Below are positions 41,443 to 48,918 of a stretch of DNA of 49,787 nucleotides, piece after piece (the first letter of the stretch is position 1; the number at the start of each line of letters is the position of its first letter). The translations under genes and the position numbers were made by a program. Below the pieces are notes generated by a model, which searched no databases, had not been told where the DNA came from, and saw nothing but the letters and a program-made list of their open reading frames with translations. This DNA is from a virus: the IMG/VR virus record IMGVR_UViG_3300027806_000009, positions 1 to 49,787 of that record, one strand, 5' to 3'.

Positions 41443-42560
41443 CCACCAGGACCGCACGGGGGCAGACCTACCACACCGGCACCTACCGCGATGCGGAGGG
41501 CAAGTTGCACCGCGCCACGCTCGGCAACGTCAAGCACACGACGAAGGCCCAGGCCCGCGCGGAACTGGAAAGGCTGGCGCAGGTTGCCGCGTCCGGCGTG
41601 CTGGCCGAAGGCGAGACTCCCACCGTCGAGGACTGGGGGGCGGTCGTCGTCGATCAACTGCTAGCCGGGCGCGAGCCAACCACCGGGCGATCTTACCGCG
41701 CAACATTTGCGCATCTTTGCAAATGTTTCACGCCCGAACGCCGCATCGGGACGTTCAGCACCGCCGACGTGCGGGCGTTCATCGAACACCTACGCGCCCA
41801 GCCGAACATCGACGGCACGGGCAAGGCGACCGATTGGATGGTGGCCCAGCACTGCCGCAACGCACGCCGGGCCTGGGGGCTGGCGATGCGATACCCCACC
41901 GCCGAACGGCCCTACATCGCCCGTAACCCGTTCGCCATGACCGAACTGCCCAACCCGGTACACGACGAGGGGTTCCGATACATCACACTCGACGAGGCTG
42001 GCGCGATGCTCGCCGCCTGCCAATCGCCCGCCGAGCGGATCACCCTGGGGCTGGCAAGGCTGGCGGGGCTGCGGTTCAACGAACTGGCGCGGGTGCAGCA
42101 AGCAGACTTTGATGGAAAAACGAGGCTGTTATCCATCACGCTCGACCACGAGAGGCGGGGCAAGGGCAGAAGCACCAAGCGGGCGGCGCGTGAGGTTCCG
42201 ATCTGTCCGGCCCTCTGGCTGCTGGTCGAGGCTGGCGCACCGTTCGACCGGCTCCCGCACCTTGCCGACGGGCGGGCCGCGCGGACATGGATGCGCCGGA
42301 TCATGGCCCGCGCCAACGTCGAGGGCGTGCGCAAGCCCTTCCACGACCTGCGCAAGTCTCTGGAGAAGGATTGGCTGGACCAGCATGGGATACACGCCTG
42401 CCGGTGGCTTGGCAACAGCCCGAGCGTGGCGATCACCCACTACCACCAGACCAGCCGGGCCGATGCCGGGCGGGTTACGGGTGTCAACGATCCGGTCGCC
42501 GACTACCAACAGGCGATGGCGCGGCTTGTGGATAACGTGAAAAATCTGGCGCGGGCTTGA
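41439..42560 (+). CDS. int: Tyrosine recombinase (phage integrase)
   Basis: 373 residues. An N-terminal arm-binding part (TYHTGTYRDAEGKLHRATLG) is followed by a SAM-like core-binding domain (about 70-170). The catalytic domain has R212 in LAGLRFNEL, the box H302-D-L-R305, and the nucleophile candidate Y335 in THYHQ. The usual second His of LGHSS is replaced (WLGNSPS). It would insert and excise the phage genome. A candidate attP could not be proven. An excisionase-like gene follows. Confidence 0.92.
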   Translation: MTTRTARGQTYHTGTYRDAEGKLHRATLGNVKHTTKAQARAELERLAQVAASGVLAEGETPTVEDWGAVVVDQLLAGREPTTGRSYRATFAHLCKCFTPERRIGTFSTADVRAFIEHLRAQPNIDGTGKATDWMVAQHCRNARRAWGLAMRYPTAERPYIARNPFAMTELPNPVHDEGFRYITLDEAGAMLAACQSPAERITLGLARLAGLRFNELARVQQADFDGKTRLLSITLDHERRGKGRSTKRAAREVPICPALWLLVEAGAPFDRLPHLADGRAARTWMRRIMARANVEGVRKPFHDLRKSLEKDWLDQHGIHACRWLGNSPSVAITHYHQTSRADAGRVTGVNDPVADYQQAMARLVDNVKNLARA

Positions 42561-42614
42561 ATCTTTTTTGGACGCGGTTACACTCTGGATGAAGGCTGTT
42601 CGTTTCGCTCCGCT

Positions 42615-42640
42615 CTCCCGATGGTGCAAGCCACCGGGAG
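42615..42640 (+). promoter_or_regulatory. Hairpin hiding the SD of the excisionase-like gene
   Basis: CTCCCG (42615-42620) pairs with CGGGAG (42635-42640), extended by TGG / CCA inside. The right arm contains most of the GGGAGG ribosome site for ATG 42647, followed by TTTT. It can act as a terminator of integrase mRNA or as a translation switch. Confidence 0.55.
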
Positions 42641-42646
42641 GGTTTT

Positions 42647-43027
42647 ATGGACCCAGAGGCTTTGAGTCTGATCGTCAAGAACGCGGTCGAGTCCGCTATC
42701 GACGCGAAGATTGGCGAGATGCGGGCCGCAATCCTCGAAGGCGAGTCGTACATCACGCTGGCCGAGGCCGCGCGGATGATCCGGGGGACGATCGGGGCAA
42801 TCCAGCGAGCGAAGAACGACGGGCTGCTCGAAACCCGCAACACCGGGCGGATGGTGGTAACGACGCGCCAATGGGTGAGGGACTTCGTAGACCGCCGTTC
42901 GGCCCGCCTGCGTGAGATCAAGCGGGGGTTTAGGCGGAAGGTCAAGGATGAGGAAGCACCGAAGAAGAAGGACCACGGGAACCCGCTGGTCGGTGTCAAG
43001 GACAAAGCGGGCGCGCTCTCAAGATGA
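42647..43027 (+). CDS. MerR-like HTH protein, possible excisionase
   Basis: 126 residues. A helical front precedes YITLAEAARMIRGTIGAIQRAKNDGLLETRNTGRMVV, split here by its turns. That is the HTH-17/MerR fold used by excisionases and control proteins (residues about 38-75). The C-terminus is very basic. Its place next to the integrase supports an excisionase role. Translation may be limited by the hairpin upstream. Confidence 0.65.
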   Translation: MDPEALSLIVKNAVESAIDAKIGEMRAAILEGESYITLAEAARMIRGTIGAIQRAKNDGLLETRNTGRMVVTTRQWVRDFVDRRSARLREIKRGFRRKVKDEEAPKKKDHGNPLVGVKDKAGALSR

Positions 43028-43075
43028 ACAACGCGCCGCCCCATCCCCCCAAGCCGAGAGGCAGCCGGGGGATTT

Positions 43076-43261
43076 ATGAAGAAGCCCGTCTACAAGATGA
43101 TGGCGCAACTCATGCGCGGTCTGGAGGCCGGGCGTGAGAAAAATAAAAAAATCTCGACCTTTTCCTTGACTTCGCCCCGAATGTATCCGATACTCCCCTT
43201 GTCCGCGATGCTTCTTGACGGGTCAGCATCGCATCCTCGGCAGCCTACACCAATGGACTGA
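43076..43261 (+). CDS. Short basic ORF, 61 aa, doubtful C-terminus
   Basis: ATG 43076 follows GGGGG, whose bases can pair with an upstream C-run. The front is helical and basic (KKPVYKMMAQLMRGLEAGREKNKK). The rest overlaps a promoter and a structured leader and does not look protein-like. It may be a real short gene or chance. Confidence 0.4.
   Translation: MKKPVYKMMAQLMRGLEAGREKNKKISTFSLTSPRMYPILPLSAMLLDGSASHPRQPTPMD
43166..43194 (+). promoter_or_regulatory. Sigma70-like promoter
   Basis: TTGACT (43166-43171) and GATACT (43189-43194) are separated by 17 bases, following an AT-rich A-run. Transcription would start near 43201 and give a leader of about 118 bases before the 43319 gene. Confidence 0.6.
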
Positions 43262-43319
43262 CATCGAGGCGACCGGCACCGTGTCTAGGTGTCGAGATGA
43301 CCTGAGCGAAAGACGCTCA
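43205..43319 (+). promoter_or_regulatory. Structured leader of the 43319 gene
   Basis: GCGATGCT and AGCATCGC pair perfectly over 8 bp (43205-43232). A second stem, TGAGCG / CGCTCA with a 5-base loop (43303-43319), includes the A of the start codon. No normal SD precedes the ATG. This suggests controlled translation, but no known riboswitch class is recognised. Confidence 0.45.
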
Positions 43320-43897
43320 TGGATACGAACAACAAAGTTGATGGACCGAACGGGACAGAGGGCACCCCCGCGAGTACCAGTAGAGACCCGTCAGTCATTC
43401 CTGGGGAAACGGGGGTGCCCTCTACCCCGGACACCAAATGGATGACCGAAGGCGTTGATCCGTTTGACGGGATGCTCCCCGCCGACGTGCGGGAGGGTGT
43501 CGTTTACCAGATGCGTGATGGGCGACCATACCCGTTGCCCAACATCAAGCGGCTCGACACCACGATGCGGCCCATGCCCGACACTGTGGGCAAGGCGATC
43601 GAGCGGGCAAAAGACAAGATCGACTACGACGCGGCGGATATCGGCGTGGCCGCTGTGGTGCTGGCCCAGGGCATCAACCCCGGCGGGTCGAAGGCTGGGC
43701 GGGAGCGGTTGGTGGATGCGGTTACGGCTGCTGAGAAATCGACACCACTTGAAGCGTTCAGGGAGGGCTACGCGATGGGATATTCCCACGCCTTTCACGA
43801 GGCAGAAGTAGAAGGCTCATTGAATCGCATCGTAGAGATGGCGAGTGAGATTCGGGCGAAACTAACTGCGGGCCAACCGAAGGCGTGTGGCACATGA
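43319..43897 (+). CDS. Hypothetical protein, 192 aa
   Basis: The first 40 residues are Thr/Pro/Gly-rich and disordered and encode an inverted repeat. The main body begins MTEGVDPFDGMLPADVREGVVYQM; ATG 43442 is an alternative start. The end is helical (LEAFREGYAMGYSHAFHEAEVEGSL). The gene leads the accessory operon. No family recognised. Confidence 0.55.
   Translation: MDTNNKVDGPNGTEGTPASTSRDPSVIPGETGVPSTPDTKWMTEGVDPFDGMLPADVREGVVYQMRDGRPYPLPNIKRLDTTMRPMPDTVGKAIERAKDKIDYDAADIGVAAVVLAQGINPGGSKAGRERLVDAVTAAEKSTPLEAFREGYAMGYSHAFHEAEVEGSLNRIVEMASEIRAKLTAGQPKACGT
43357..43423. repeat. 14-bp perfect inverted repeat inside the 43319 gene
   Basis: AGAGGGCACCCCCG (43357-43370) and CGGGGGTGCCCTCT (43410-43423) are exact reverse complements, 39 bases apart. 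It lies within the low-complexity front of the gene. It may be an operator, a recombination site or an mRNA hairpin. Confidence 0.8.
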
Positions 43898-44421
43898 ACC
43901 AGACGAAGCACACGCCGGAGCCGTGGGTTTACGGTGGAATGGTAAAGGCTGAAGCGGCGCAGGCGTACGAAGCGTTCTCGCCGTGGATTGAAAATGCTGG
44001 TCCACGAACAACGACCGTAGGTAAAAGCGTCTGTATCGTCGATGCGGATATGAAACGGCTGGTCGCCTGTGTCAACGCCTGCGCCGGCATGACCGACCCC
44101 GAGAAGGAGGTCGCGGAGTTGAGGAAGCAGCGGGATGAACTGCACGCTGCCTGCGCAGCCACCTACGTGCTGATGGAATGGCTAGACACGCAGGACGACG
44201 ACACTGGATTTTTACCGCGAGAGATTGCAAACTGGCTGGTTGATATGTGGCCCGAGATGCGGGCTATTTCTGGGCCAATGAAATACACACATGCAGTTGA
44301 TAGGGCTTTCATCAAGATTGGGAAATCCATTGGAATGAAGGTCGGACAGTTCAATGAGACTTCGATCCGGGAAGCCTTGGGCACTATTGATGCCATCAAG
44401 AACGCAGGAGGTGGGCAATGA
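43894..44421 (+). CDS. Hypothetical protein, 175 aa, HTPEPW front
   Basis: NQTKHTPEPWVYGGMV at the front, then VDADMKRLVACVNACAGM, recalls the HTPgPW...ANArLIaAaPel phage domain seen at 39963. The middle has a short coiled coil (EKEVAELRKQRDELHAAC). The C-terminal half is helical with several Trp. Start ATG 43894 overlaps the previous stop. Confidence 0.6.
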   Translation: MNQTKHTPEPWVYGGMVKAEAAQAYEAFSPWIENAGPRTTTVGKSVCIVDADMKRLVACVNACAGMTDPEKEVAELRKQRDELHAACAATYVLMEWLDTQDDDTGFLPREIANWLVDMWPEMRAISGPMKYTHAVDRAFIKIGKSIGMKVGQFNETSIREALGTIDAIKNAGGGQ

Positions 44422-44765
44422 CAATGATAGACAGAGACAACGATCGGAAAAACCACGCTTACCTTATGTCAGCAAACAAGGACATCGAAGAACTGGTAAA
44501 AATGCTTCGGGCCGAAACGGCTAGGCGGCAGAAACTAGAGGCGATCGTTCGCAGCATGGGGCCAAAGCCCAGGCTCTGCATCTGGCTAAAGTTGGCTGCA
44601 CTGTTCAACATCTCCGGCGCGGGCATGGTCTACTTATCCGCGATCCGCATTGCCGTGGTCGATCAAAGCGGCCCCGTCCTTCCGTGGCTGTTGGTGTTGC
44701 TGGGGTCGGCGTGCTTGATGGTCGCTATCGGTTGCATCCGAGAAGCACACAGGAGCAACCCATGA
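44418..44765 (+). CDS. Two-span membrane protein, 115 aa
   Basis: The first 50 residues are charged and helical (DIEELVKMLRAETARRQKLEAIV). Two hydrophobic segments follow, at about 53-75 (LCIWLKLAALFNISGAGMVYL) and 84-106 (LPWLLVLLGSACLMVAIGCI), with a short basic tail. Small two-span phage proteins can be holins or exclusion proteins. It lies in the accessory block away from the virion genes, which slightly favours exclusion. Confidence 0.65.
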   Translation: MTMIDRDNDRKNHAYLMSANKDIEELVKMLRAETARRQKLEAIVRSMGPKPRLCIWLKLAALFNISGAGMVYLSAIRIAVVDQSGPVLPWLLVLLGSACLMVAIGCIREAHRSNP

Positions 44766-45016
44766 CCCCTACCTGCCCCAAGTGCAACAGCCGCGATTGG
44801 ACCGTCGAGCGAACCGACGACGGCGTACCCGACGACTCACCCTACGGCGGGGCGAGGTACTTCACGCTCGGAGCGTGCGGGGAGTGTGGGTACTCAGAAG
44901 TAATCCCCAACCATCGCATCACCAAAGAACAGGCCCCCGTTTTACTCTCTGACCTGCGGCGAATGAGCGACCTACAGCAGATGATTGTTGAGCAAATGCC
45001 GGACGACCAGACTTGA
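44762..45016 (+). CDS. Zinc-ribbon protein, 84 aa
   Basis: CPKCNSRDWTVERTDDG at the front and CGECGYSEV near residue 40 form a Cys4 ribbon of a type common in small bacterial and phage proteins. The rest is helical (LLSDLRRMSDLQQMIVEQM). It overlaps the previous gene by 4 bases. Confidence 0.65.
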   Translation: MTPTCPKCNSRDWTVERTDDGVPDDSPYGGARYFTLGACGECGYSEVIPNHRITKEQAPVLLSDLRRMSDLQQMIVEQMPDDQT

Positions 45017-45059
45017 CAGGCACCCCCACCCCACGCGGGAACGCGCGGGCTGGGATTCA

Positions 45060-45935
45060 ATGACGACGACCATTACCAACCCGCTGCCAGGGCTTCACAC
45101 GGTACACTACGAGGTCTACCGCCAGTGGCAAGCCGTCAACGCTTCGAGCCTGAAGCACGCCCTTCGTTCGTGGGCGCACTTCCGGCACGAGTTGGACGCG
45201 CCGCCAGTGGAAACCGACGCGCTCCGTCTGGGCCGGGCGTTCCACATGGCCCTGCTGGAGCCTGACCGTGCGGCATCGCTGATCGTCTGCCCGCCCAAGT
45301 TTGACCGCCGCACGAAGGACGGCAAGGCCACAGCCGAGGCGTTCGAGGCGACGCTTACGCCCGACCACATCCAGGTGGACGCGATCGAACGCGAGGACAT
45401 GGGCCGGATGCGGGCACAGATCATGGACAACCCCGAGGCCCGGCTGCTCTTGACCAACGCGAGAGGTGTCAATGAGCAGTCGGTGCTGTGGTGCGATAAG
45501 GCAACGGGCATCGAGTGCAAGGGCCGGATCGACCGGCTACTCGAAACCCGCAGTGCCCGCATCGTCATCGACATCAAGACGGCTGCGGACGCTTCGCCCA
45601 AAAGGTTTGCGGCGGACGCGATCAAGTACGGATACGACGTGCAGGCCGCACACTATGCCGACGCGATCCGCACGCTGCACGCCGACAGTAAGCCTGTGGA
45701 CTTCGTTTGGATCGTCGTCGAGAAAGCCGCACCGTTCGCCGTCATGGTTTACCGGGCGAGCGAGCCGGACTGCCAGCCGGACATGATGACGTTCGGCCAG
45801 TCGCGGCGGGGCAAGTTGCTCCGCGAGTTGAGGGCGTGCCGGGAGAACAACAAGTGGCCGGGCTACGGCGAGGGCATCCTGCCCCTGCGCGTCCCGGCTT
45901 GGGAAGCAAGCAAGATGGAGGTTGGCGATGAGTAA
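45060..45935 (+). CDS. RecE-like PD-(D/E)XK exonuclease
   Basis: 291 residues. The front SSLKHALRSWAHFRHEL...LRLGRAFHMALLEPD is the typical opening of RecE/DUF3799-type nucleases. Catalytic motifs are D158 in KGRIDRL and D171-I-K173 in IVIDIKTA. A Gln/Tyr motif follows in YDVQAAHYADA. It would resect DNA ends for the RecT/Bet protein two genes on. It is translated with the 45928 gene (8-base overlap). Confidence 0.8.
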   Translation: MTTTITNPLPGLHTVHYEVYRQWQAVNASSLKHALRSWAHFRHELDAPPVETDALRLGRAFHMALLEPDRAASLIVCPPKFDRRTKDGKATAEAFEATLTPDHIQVDAIEREDMGRMRAQIMDNPEARLLLTNARGVNEQSVLWCDKATGIECKGRIDRLLETRSARIVIDIKTAADASPKRFAADAIKYGYDVQAAHYADAIRTLHADSKPVDFVWIVVEKAAPFAVMVYRASEPDCQPDMMTFGQSRRGKLLRELRACRENNKWPGYGEGILPLRVPAWEASKMEVGDE

Positions 45936-46284
45936 TCCGAAAGACTTGGACGTAAAAGAAATGACCGTGCCGGAGTTGTGTGATGTTCTCCGGGATCAAG
46001 ACGATTGGGAGGGCGGCGTTACCGCTGAACTATCGGCCAAGCAGAATGAGTGCGAATCGGAAATCATTCGCCGAATCGAAAACGCGAAGGGGTTGGCCCG
46101 TGTACGAAACACGCTAACGGAGCCGCCGACAGGTGAATACTCGGTGATTGCCTACGACAGCAGCGCGGCCAACTGGAAAGAGGTCGATACGACCAGGGTT
46201 CTAAGCACACCCATAAATCCACCGATGGAAGGATACCCATTCTGGATACCACGCCCCCTGTTTGATGGAGTGCCCAATGAGTAA
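45928..46284 (+). CDS. Hypothetical protein, 118 aa, between RecE and RecT genes
   Basis: The front KDLDVKEMTVPELCDVL and ESEIIRRIENAKGLA match the helical motif of the 4437 and 4868 products. The end contains WKEVDTTRVL and PMEGYPFWIPRP. It overlaps the neighbouring genes at both ends (by 8 bases each), so its expression follows the recombination genes. The role is unknown. Confidence 0.6.
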   Translation: MSNPKDLDVKEMTVPELCDVLRDQDDWEGGVTAELSAKQNECESEIIRRIENAKGLARVRNTLTEPPTGEYSVIAYDSSAANWKEVDTTRVLSTPINPPMEGYPFWIPRPLFDGVPNE

Positions 46285-47224
46285 TCTGACTGTGAAGGAC
46301 CGCGAGGACTTGGTTCAGCGGGTGAGCGAGTTGGTCCCGGCTGACATGATGAAGTGGTCGCCAGCCGAGATCGTGCTGATCCGCGAGCGCACGCCCGAGA
46401 AGGTGGACAACACCGCTTTTCTAGGGTTCCTACTGGTTGCGGCGCGTGCCGGGTTGAACCCCATCGAAAACGACATCTACGCCCTGCCGTACTTTGACAA
46501 ACAGAAACAGCGCACCGTAACGAGCATCATCACCGGCATTGGTGGTATCCGCAAGACGGCCCAGCGCACGGGCCGATACCTTGGCATGACGGCCCCAGTC
46601 TACTACGACAGCAAGGGCAACGGGACAGAGATTTGGGTGGGCGGTGGTCCGCCGCACGCCGTCAAGATCGGTGTTCGCGTTCGGGATTGTGCCGAGCCTA
46701 CTTGGGCGATTGTTTACTGGAGCGAGTACGGCGGCACCGAGCAGCAGTGGAAGTGGAAGCCAGTCCACATGCTGACGAAGGTTGCTGAGGCCCACGCGCT
46801 CCGCAAAGTGTTCCCCGAGTGCGGCGGTCTGTACGAGGAAGCCGAGGCCGACGCGATCCAGGGCCGCAAGCCGGTCGAGAACACGGCTGGCACCATCGAC
46901 CTGTCCGCCGAGTTGCGGGAGGTTGAGGCACCGAAGCCCGTGCGTGAGGTTGTGGACGAGGTGAAGCCTGCACGCGCACCCAGCAAGCCCGCGCCGAAGA
47001 TGCCGATTGACCCGACCGAGTTTGTCCAAGCGGTCGAGGACACCTGCTATGGTCGCGGCCTTGACAGCACCACGCCCGGCTGGTTGCTAGCCAAAGAGGT
47101 GCAGCACCGCAAGGTGGCGGACATCCACGGCACGACCACTGCCCAGCGGCAAGCATTCTGGGACAAGTTGCACGACGGCGGCTACGACCAGTACGGCGCG
47201 CCAGAGGGGAGGGCTGGCAAGTGA
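46277..47224 (+). CDS. RecT/Bet-family single-strand annealing protein
   Basis: 315 residues; ATG 46277 follows GGAG. The core FLGFLLVAARAGLNPIENDIYALPYFDK, RTVTSIITGIGGIRKTAQRTG and KWKPVHMLTKVAEAHALRKVFPE (broken here by short gaps) is characteristic of the Bet/RecT superfamily. The C-terminal 100 residues are disordered, Pro/Lys-rich, then a helical end. It anneals single strands made by the RecE-like nuclease, for replication or recombination. Confidence 0.88.
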   Translation: MSNLTVKDREDLVQRVSELVPADMMKWSPAEIVLIRERTPEKVDNTAFLGFLLVAARAGLNPIENDIYALPYFDKQKQRTVTSIITGIGGIRKTAQRTGRYLGMTAPVYYDSKGNGTEIWVGGGPPHAVKIGVRVRDCAEPTWAIVYWSEYGGTEQQWKWKPVHMLTKVAEAHALRKVFPECGGLYEEAEADAIQGRKPVENTAGTIDLSAELREVEAPKPVREVVDEVKPARAPSKPAPKMPIDPTEFVQAVEDTCYGRGLDSTTPGWLLAKEVQHRKVADIHGTTTAQRQAFWDKLHDGGYDQYGAPEGRAGK

Positions 47225-47523
47225 AGCAGCACACCCTCAGATTCCGCCCCACGATCCAGCAGCGGTTCGAGGCGTTCCACGCGGAGAACCCCCAAGTCTT
47301 TACTTGGTTCCGCCGCTTCGCGTCCGAGTTGTTGGACGCGGGGCACGAGAGGCTATCGGCTGATATGCTGATGCACCGGGTCCGCTTTGAGGTGGCGCGG
47401 CATTGGGCGAAGTCGGACGGGTGGAAGATCAACAACGATCTGGTAGCGTCCTACGCCCGCGAGTTGATGCGGGAGCCGAGGTTTGCGGGTGTGTTCGAGA
47501 CGCGGAGGAGGAAAACGGCATGA
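47221..47523 (+). CDS. Hypothetical protein, 100 aa, recombination operon
   Basis: GTG 47221. Helical and basic with a compact pattern (TIQQRFEAFHAENPQVFTWFRRFASELL, HRVRFEVARHWAKSDGWKINNDLVASYAREL). Small proteins with this look often sit beside recombination or Holliday-junction genes in phages. It overlaps its neighbours at both ends by 4 bases. Confidence 0.65.
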   Translation: MKQHTLRFRPTIQQRFEAFHAENPQVFTWFRRFASELLDAGHERLSADMLMHRVRFEVARHWAKSDGWKINNDLVASYARELMREPRFAGVFETRRRKTA

Positions 47524-47756
47524 GGCGTAAGAAACTGAAGAATCTAACGGTGTGCATGGGTTGTGGTCGCAAAGACACGGCGCACCCGAGCGGGATATGC
47601 GGCGACTGCACGGGCAGCCACCACAACGAAAACGCCCATGCGGACAGGAGGCGGAAGCCCAGGAGCCTCAACGAGGACGGGACCAAGCGTGTGGTGGCAC
47701 CCGGCCCGGCACCGGACGAGAACGACGGGATCGACCTGGACAACAACGATGGTTGA
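47520..47756 (+). CDS. Zinc-ribbon protein, 78 aa
   Basis: CMGCGRKDTAHPSGICGDC (residues about 12-30) is a Cys4 ribbon; a His-rich and Arg-rich part and a very acidic end (DENDGIDLDNNDG) follow. It is probably a DNA- or protein-binding accessory. Confidence 0.65.
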   Translation: MRRKKLKNLTVCMGCGRKDTAHPSGICGDCTGSHHNENAHADRRRKPRSLNEDGTKRVVAPGPAPDENDGIDLDNNDG

Positions 47757-47889
47757 CTTTGGACCTGCGGCGGCGTGGACGGCGACACGCGAATGGAGCA
47801 GAACGAATAAGCCACGTTGCTCCGCTAATACCAGCCGGTTCGACTCCGGCCCGCGGGTTTGGACAACGCCCCACAGGGGCAGAAAGTGA
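47749..47889 (+). CDS. 46-residue ORF overlapping a tRNA-like sequence
   Basis: ATG 47749 overlaps the previous gene by 8 bases. The peptide (MVDFGPAAAWTATREWS, ending TTPHRGRK) is Trp/Arg/Ser-rich. Its TGA lies in the GGGGCAGAAAGTGA tail related to the 47-bp repeat. Because a T-arm-like hairpin lies inside it, the frame may be accidental. Confidence 0.35.
   Translation: MVDFGPAAAWTATREWSRTNKPRCSANTSRFDSGPRVWTTPHRGRK
47763..47858 (+). ncRNA. tRNA-like fold, not a clear tRNA
   Basis: GCCGG-TTCGACT-CCGGC (47834-47850) is a perfect T-arm with a near-canonical loop. ACCTGCGG (47763-47770) pairs with CCGCGGGT (47851-47858) as an 8-bp acceptor stem with one wobble. GCGT / ACGC could be a D-stem. 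The anticodon arm fails: only GGAGCA / TGCTCC pairs, with a 17-base loop. It may be a decayed tRNA, a tRNA fragment carried in from a host attachment site, or chance. Confidence 0.3.
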
Positions 47890-48152
47890 GATGGAAGATG
47901 ATCTTTGCATTGCCGGTGGTTGGTTGGATTCTTGGCTTTGTGTTCTACGCCCTCTTGTCTATCCCCACCTACTTCCTCTGGAATGGGCTGGCACCGACCT
48001 ACTTCCCATTCCTTCCGCAACTGTGGCTCAAAATCCCCTTCTGGGACATGGTGTGGCTCTTCTGCCTGCTCAGCATCGTCCGGTCTTTTGTGTTCCCCAT
48101 TTCCACTTCCACTGAAGCGTCGGCATCGGCTTCGGTTGATCGCAAGCGTTGA
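47886..48152 (+). CDS. Small membrane protein, 88 aa
   Basis: GTG 47886 overlaps the previous TGA; ATG 47898 is the alternative. The protein begins MRWKM. Hydrophobic segments are about 5-28 (FALPVVGWILGFVFYALLSIPTYFL) and 47-66 (MVWLFCLLSIVRSFVFPI), and a Ser/Ala-rich basic tail follows. It probably has two membrane spans. The role may be exclusion or lysis. A C5/G5 hairpin follows at 48154. Confidence 0.6.
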   Translation: MRWKMIFALPVVGWILGFVFYALLSIPTYFLWNGLAPTYFPFLPQLWLKIPFWDMVWLFCLLSIVRSFVFPISTSTEASASASVDRKR

Positions 48153-48187
48153 CCCCCACGCGGGGGATTGAGGACACAGGAGGCAGT

Positions 48188-48826
48188 ATGAAACCACACC
48201 GCTACTACGGCACCGACTTCGCAAAGAAGCGCACGCGCAGCATCGCGGGCAAGCGGGCCAAGAAGAACGGCGAGTCTTTTGAGGACCGGCTCGACACAGA
48301 GCACAATACCTACCGCACCAAAGGCAGGGCCGTCATCGACCGGCTCGGCCCGAGGACGGCGGGTAGCCCCAAGAAACTGCGGTACGTCGCGCGTGCGCCG
48401 ATCGACTTCTCGGGGACGATCGCCGGTGGCCGGTCGGTCTACCTGGAGGCCAAGTCCACAAGCCTGCTGGAGAGCGGCAACCCCGTGGGCACGCTGGGGA
48501 TACGGCACGGCGGATTGAACCCCGAGCAGGTGCAGGAGTTGGTTCGGCGATCGAATATGGACGCGCTCTGCCTTGTCCTCTGGTGGAACGGCGTGCAGTG
48601 CGGGGTGTTCATCGTAACGAACCAGTGGTTCGAGGCGGGGGTCGGGACGGGGATCGCGGCGGATCGGTTCGAGTGGCTTCCCAGTGGGTCGATCGACTGG
48701 CTGAGCGTGGTGCCTAACCACCCGACGGGGCTTGCGGCGTTAGCGGTCAACAAGGAGCGGATGCTGGCGGGCATGGAGACGGAGAAGTTGAAGCACCAGA
48801 TCAGGATGCTGGGAGGTGTGGTATGA
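48188..48826 (+). CDS. RecU-like Holliday junction resolvase
   Basis: 212 residues; ATG 48188 follows CAGGAGG. The front has KRAKKNGESFEDRL with an early acidic residue. The PD-(D/E)XK core is APIDFSGTIAGGRSVYLEAKST with D73, E87 and K89. Then LNPEQVQELVRRS and CGVFIVTNQWF follow, the order of RecU and its phage relatives. It would cut four-way junctions made during recombination or replication, before packaging. Confidence 0.82.
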   Translation: MKPHRYYGTDFAKKRTRSIAGKRAKKNGESFEDRLDTEHNTYRTKGRAVIDRLGPRTAGSPKKLRYVARAPIDFSGTIAGGRSVYLEAKSTSLLESGNPVGTLGIRHGGLNPEQVQELVRRSNMDALCLVLWWNGVQCGVFIVTNQWFEAGVGTGIAADRFEWLPSGSIDWLSVVPNHPTGLAALAVNKERMLAGMETEKLKHQIRMLGGVV

Positions 48827-48918
48827 CCCGACAAGAACGCACAGAGTTGAAGGGGCGCTCGTGCGGTCGCAGTTCCCCAATGGGATGCTGGGGCGGAAGG
48901 AGGGTGTGGCGTGAGTGA
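48823..48918 (+). pseudogene. 31-codon ORF, possibly frameshifted
   Basis: ATG 48823 overlaps the resolvase stop and opens a frame of 31 codons. After about codon 11 another frame reads more like protein (LVRSQFPNGMLGRKEGVA, ending at the GTGA start of the next gene). One extra base near the G-run would join the two. This may be a decayed small gene or a sequencing slip. Confidence 0.35.

Noticed and set aside
37939-42560. CRISPR array suggested by repeated elements in the early region
   Set aside because: The repeats are gene leaders with hairpins and SD sites at irregular spacing, with genes rather than spacers between them.
43288-43294. Single GGTGTCG copy as a second origin site
   Set aside because: Only one isolated copy was seen there, without clustering or phasing, so chance is likely.
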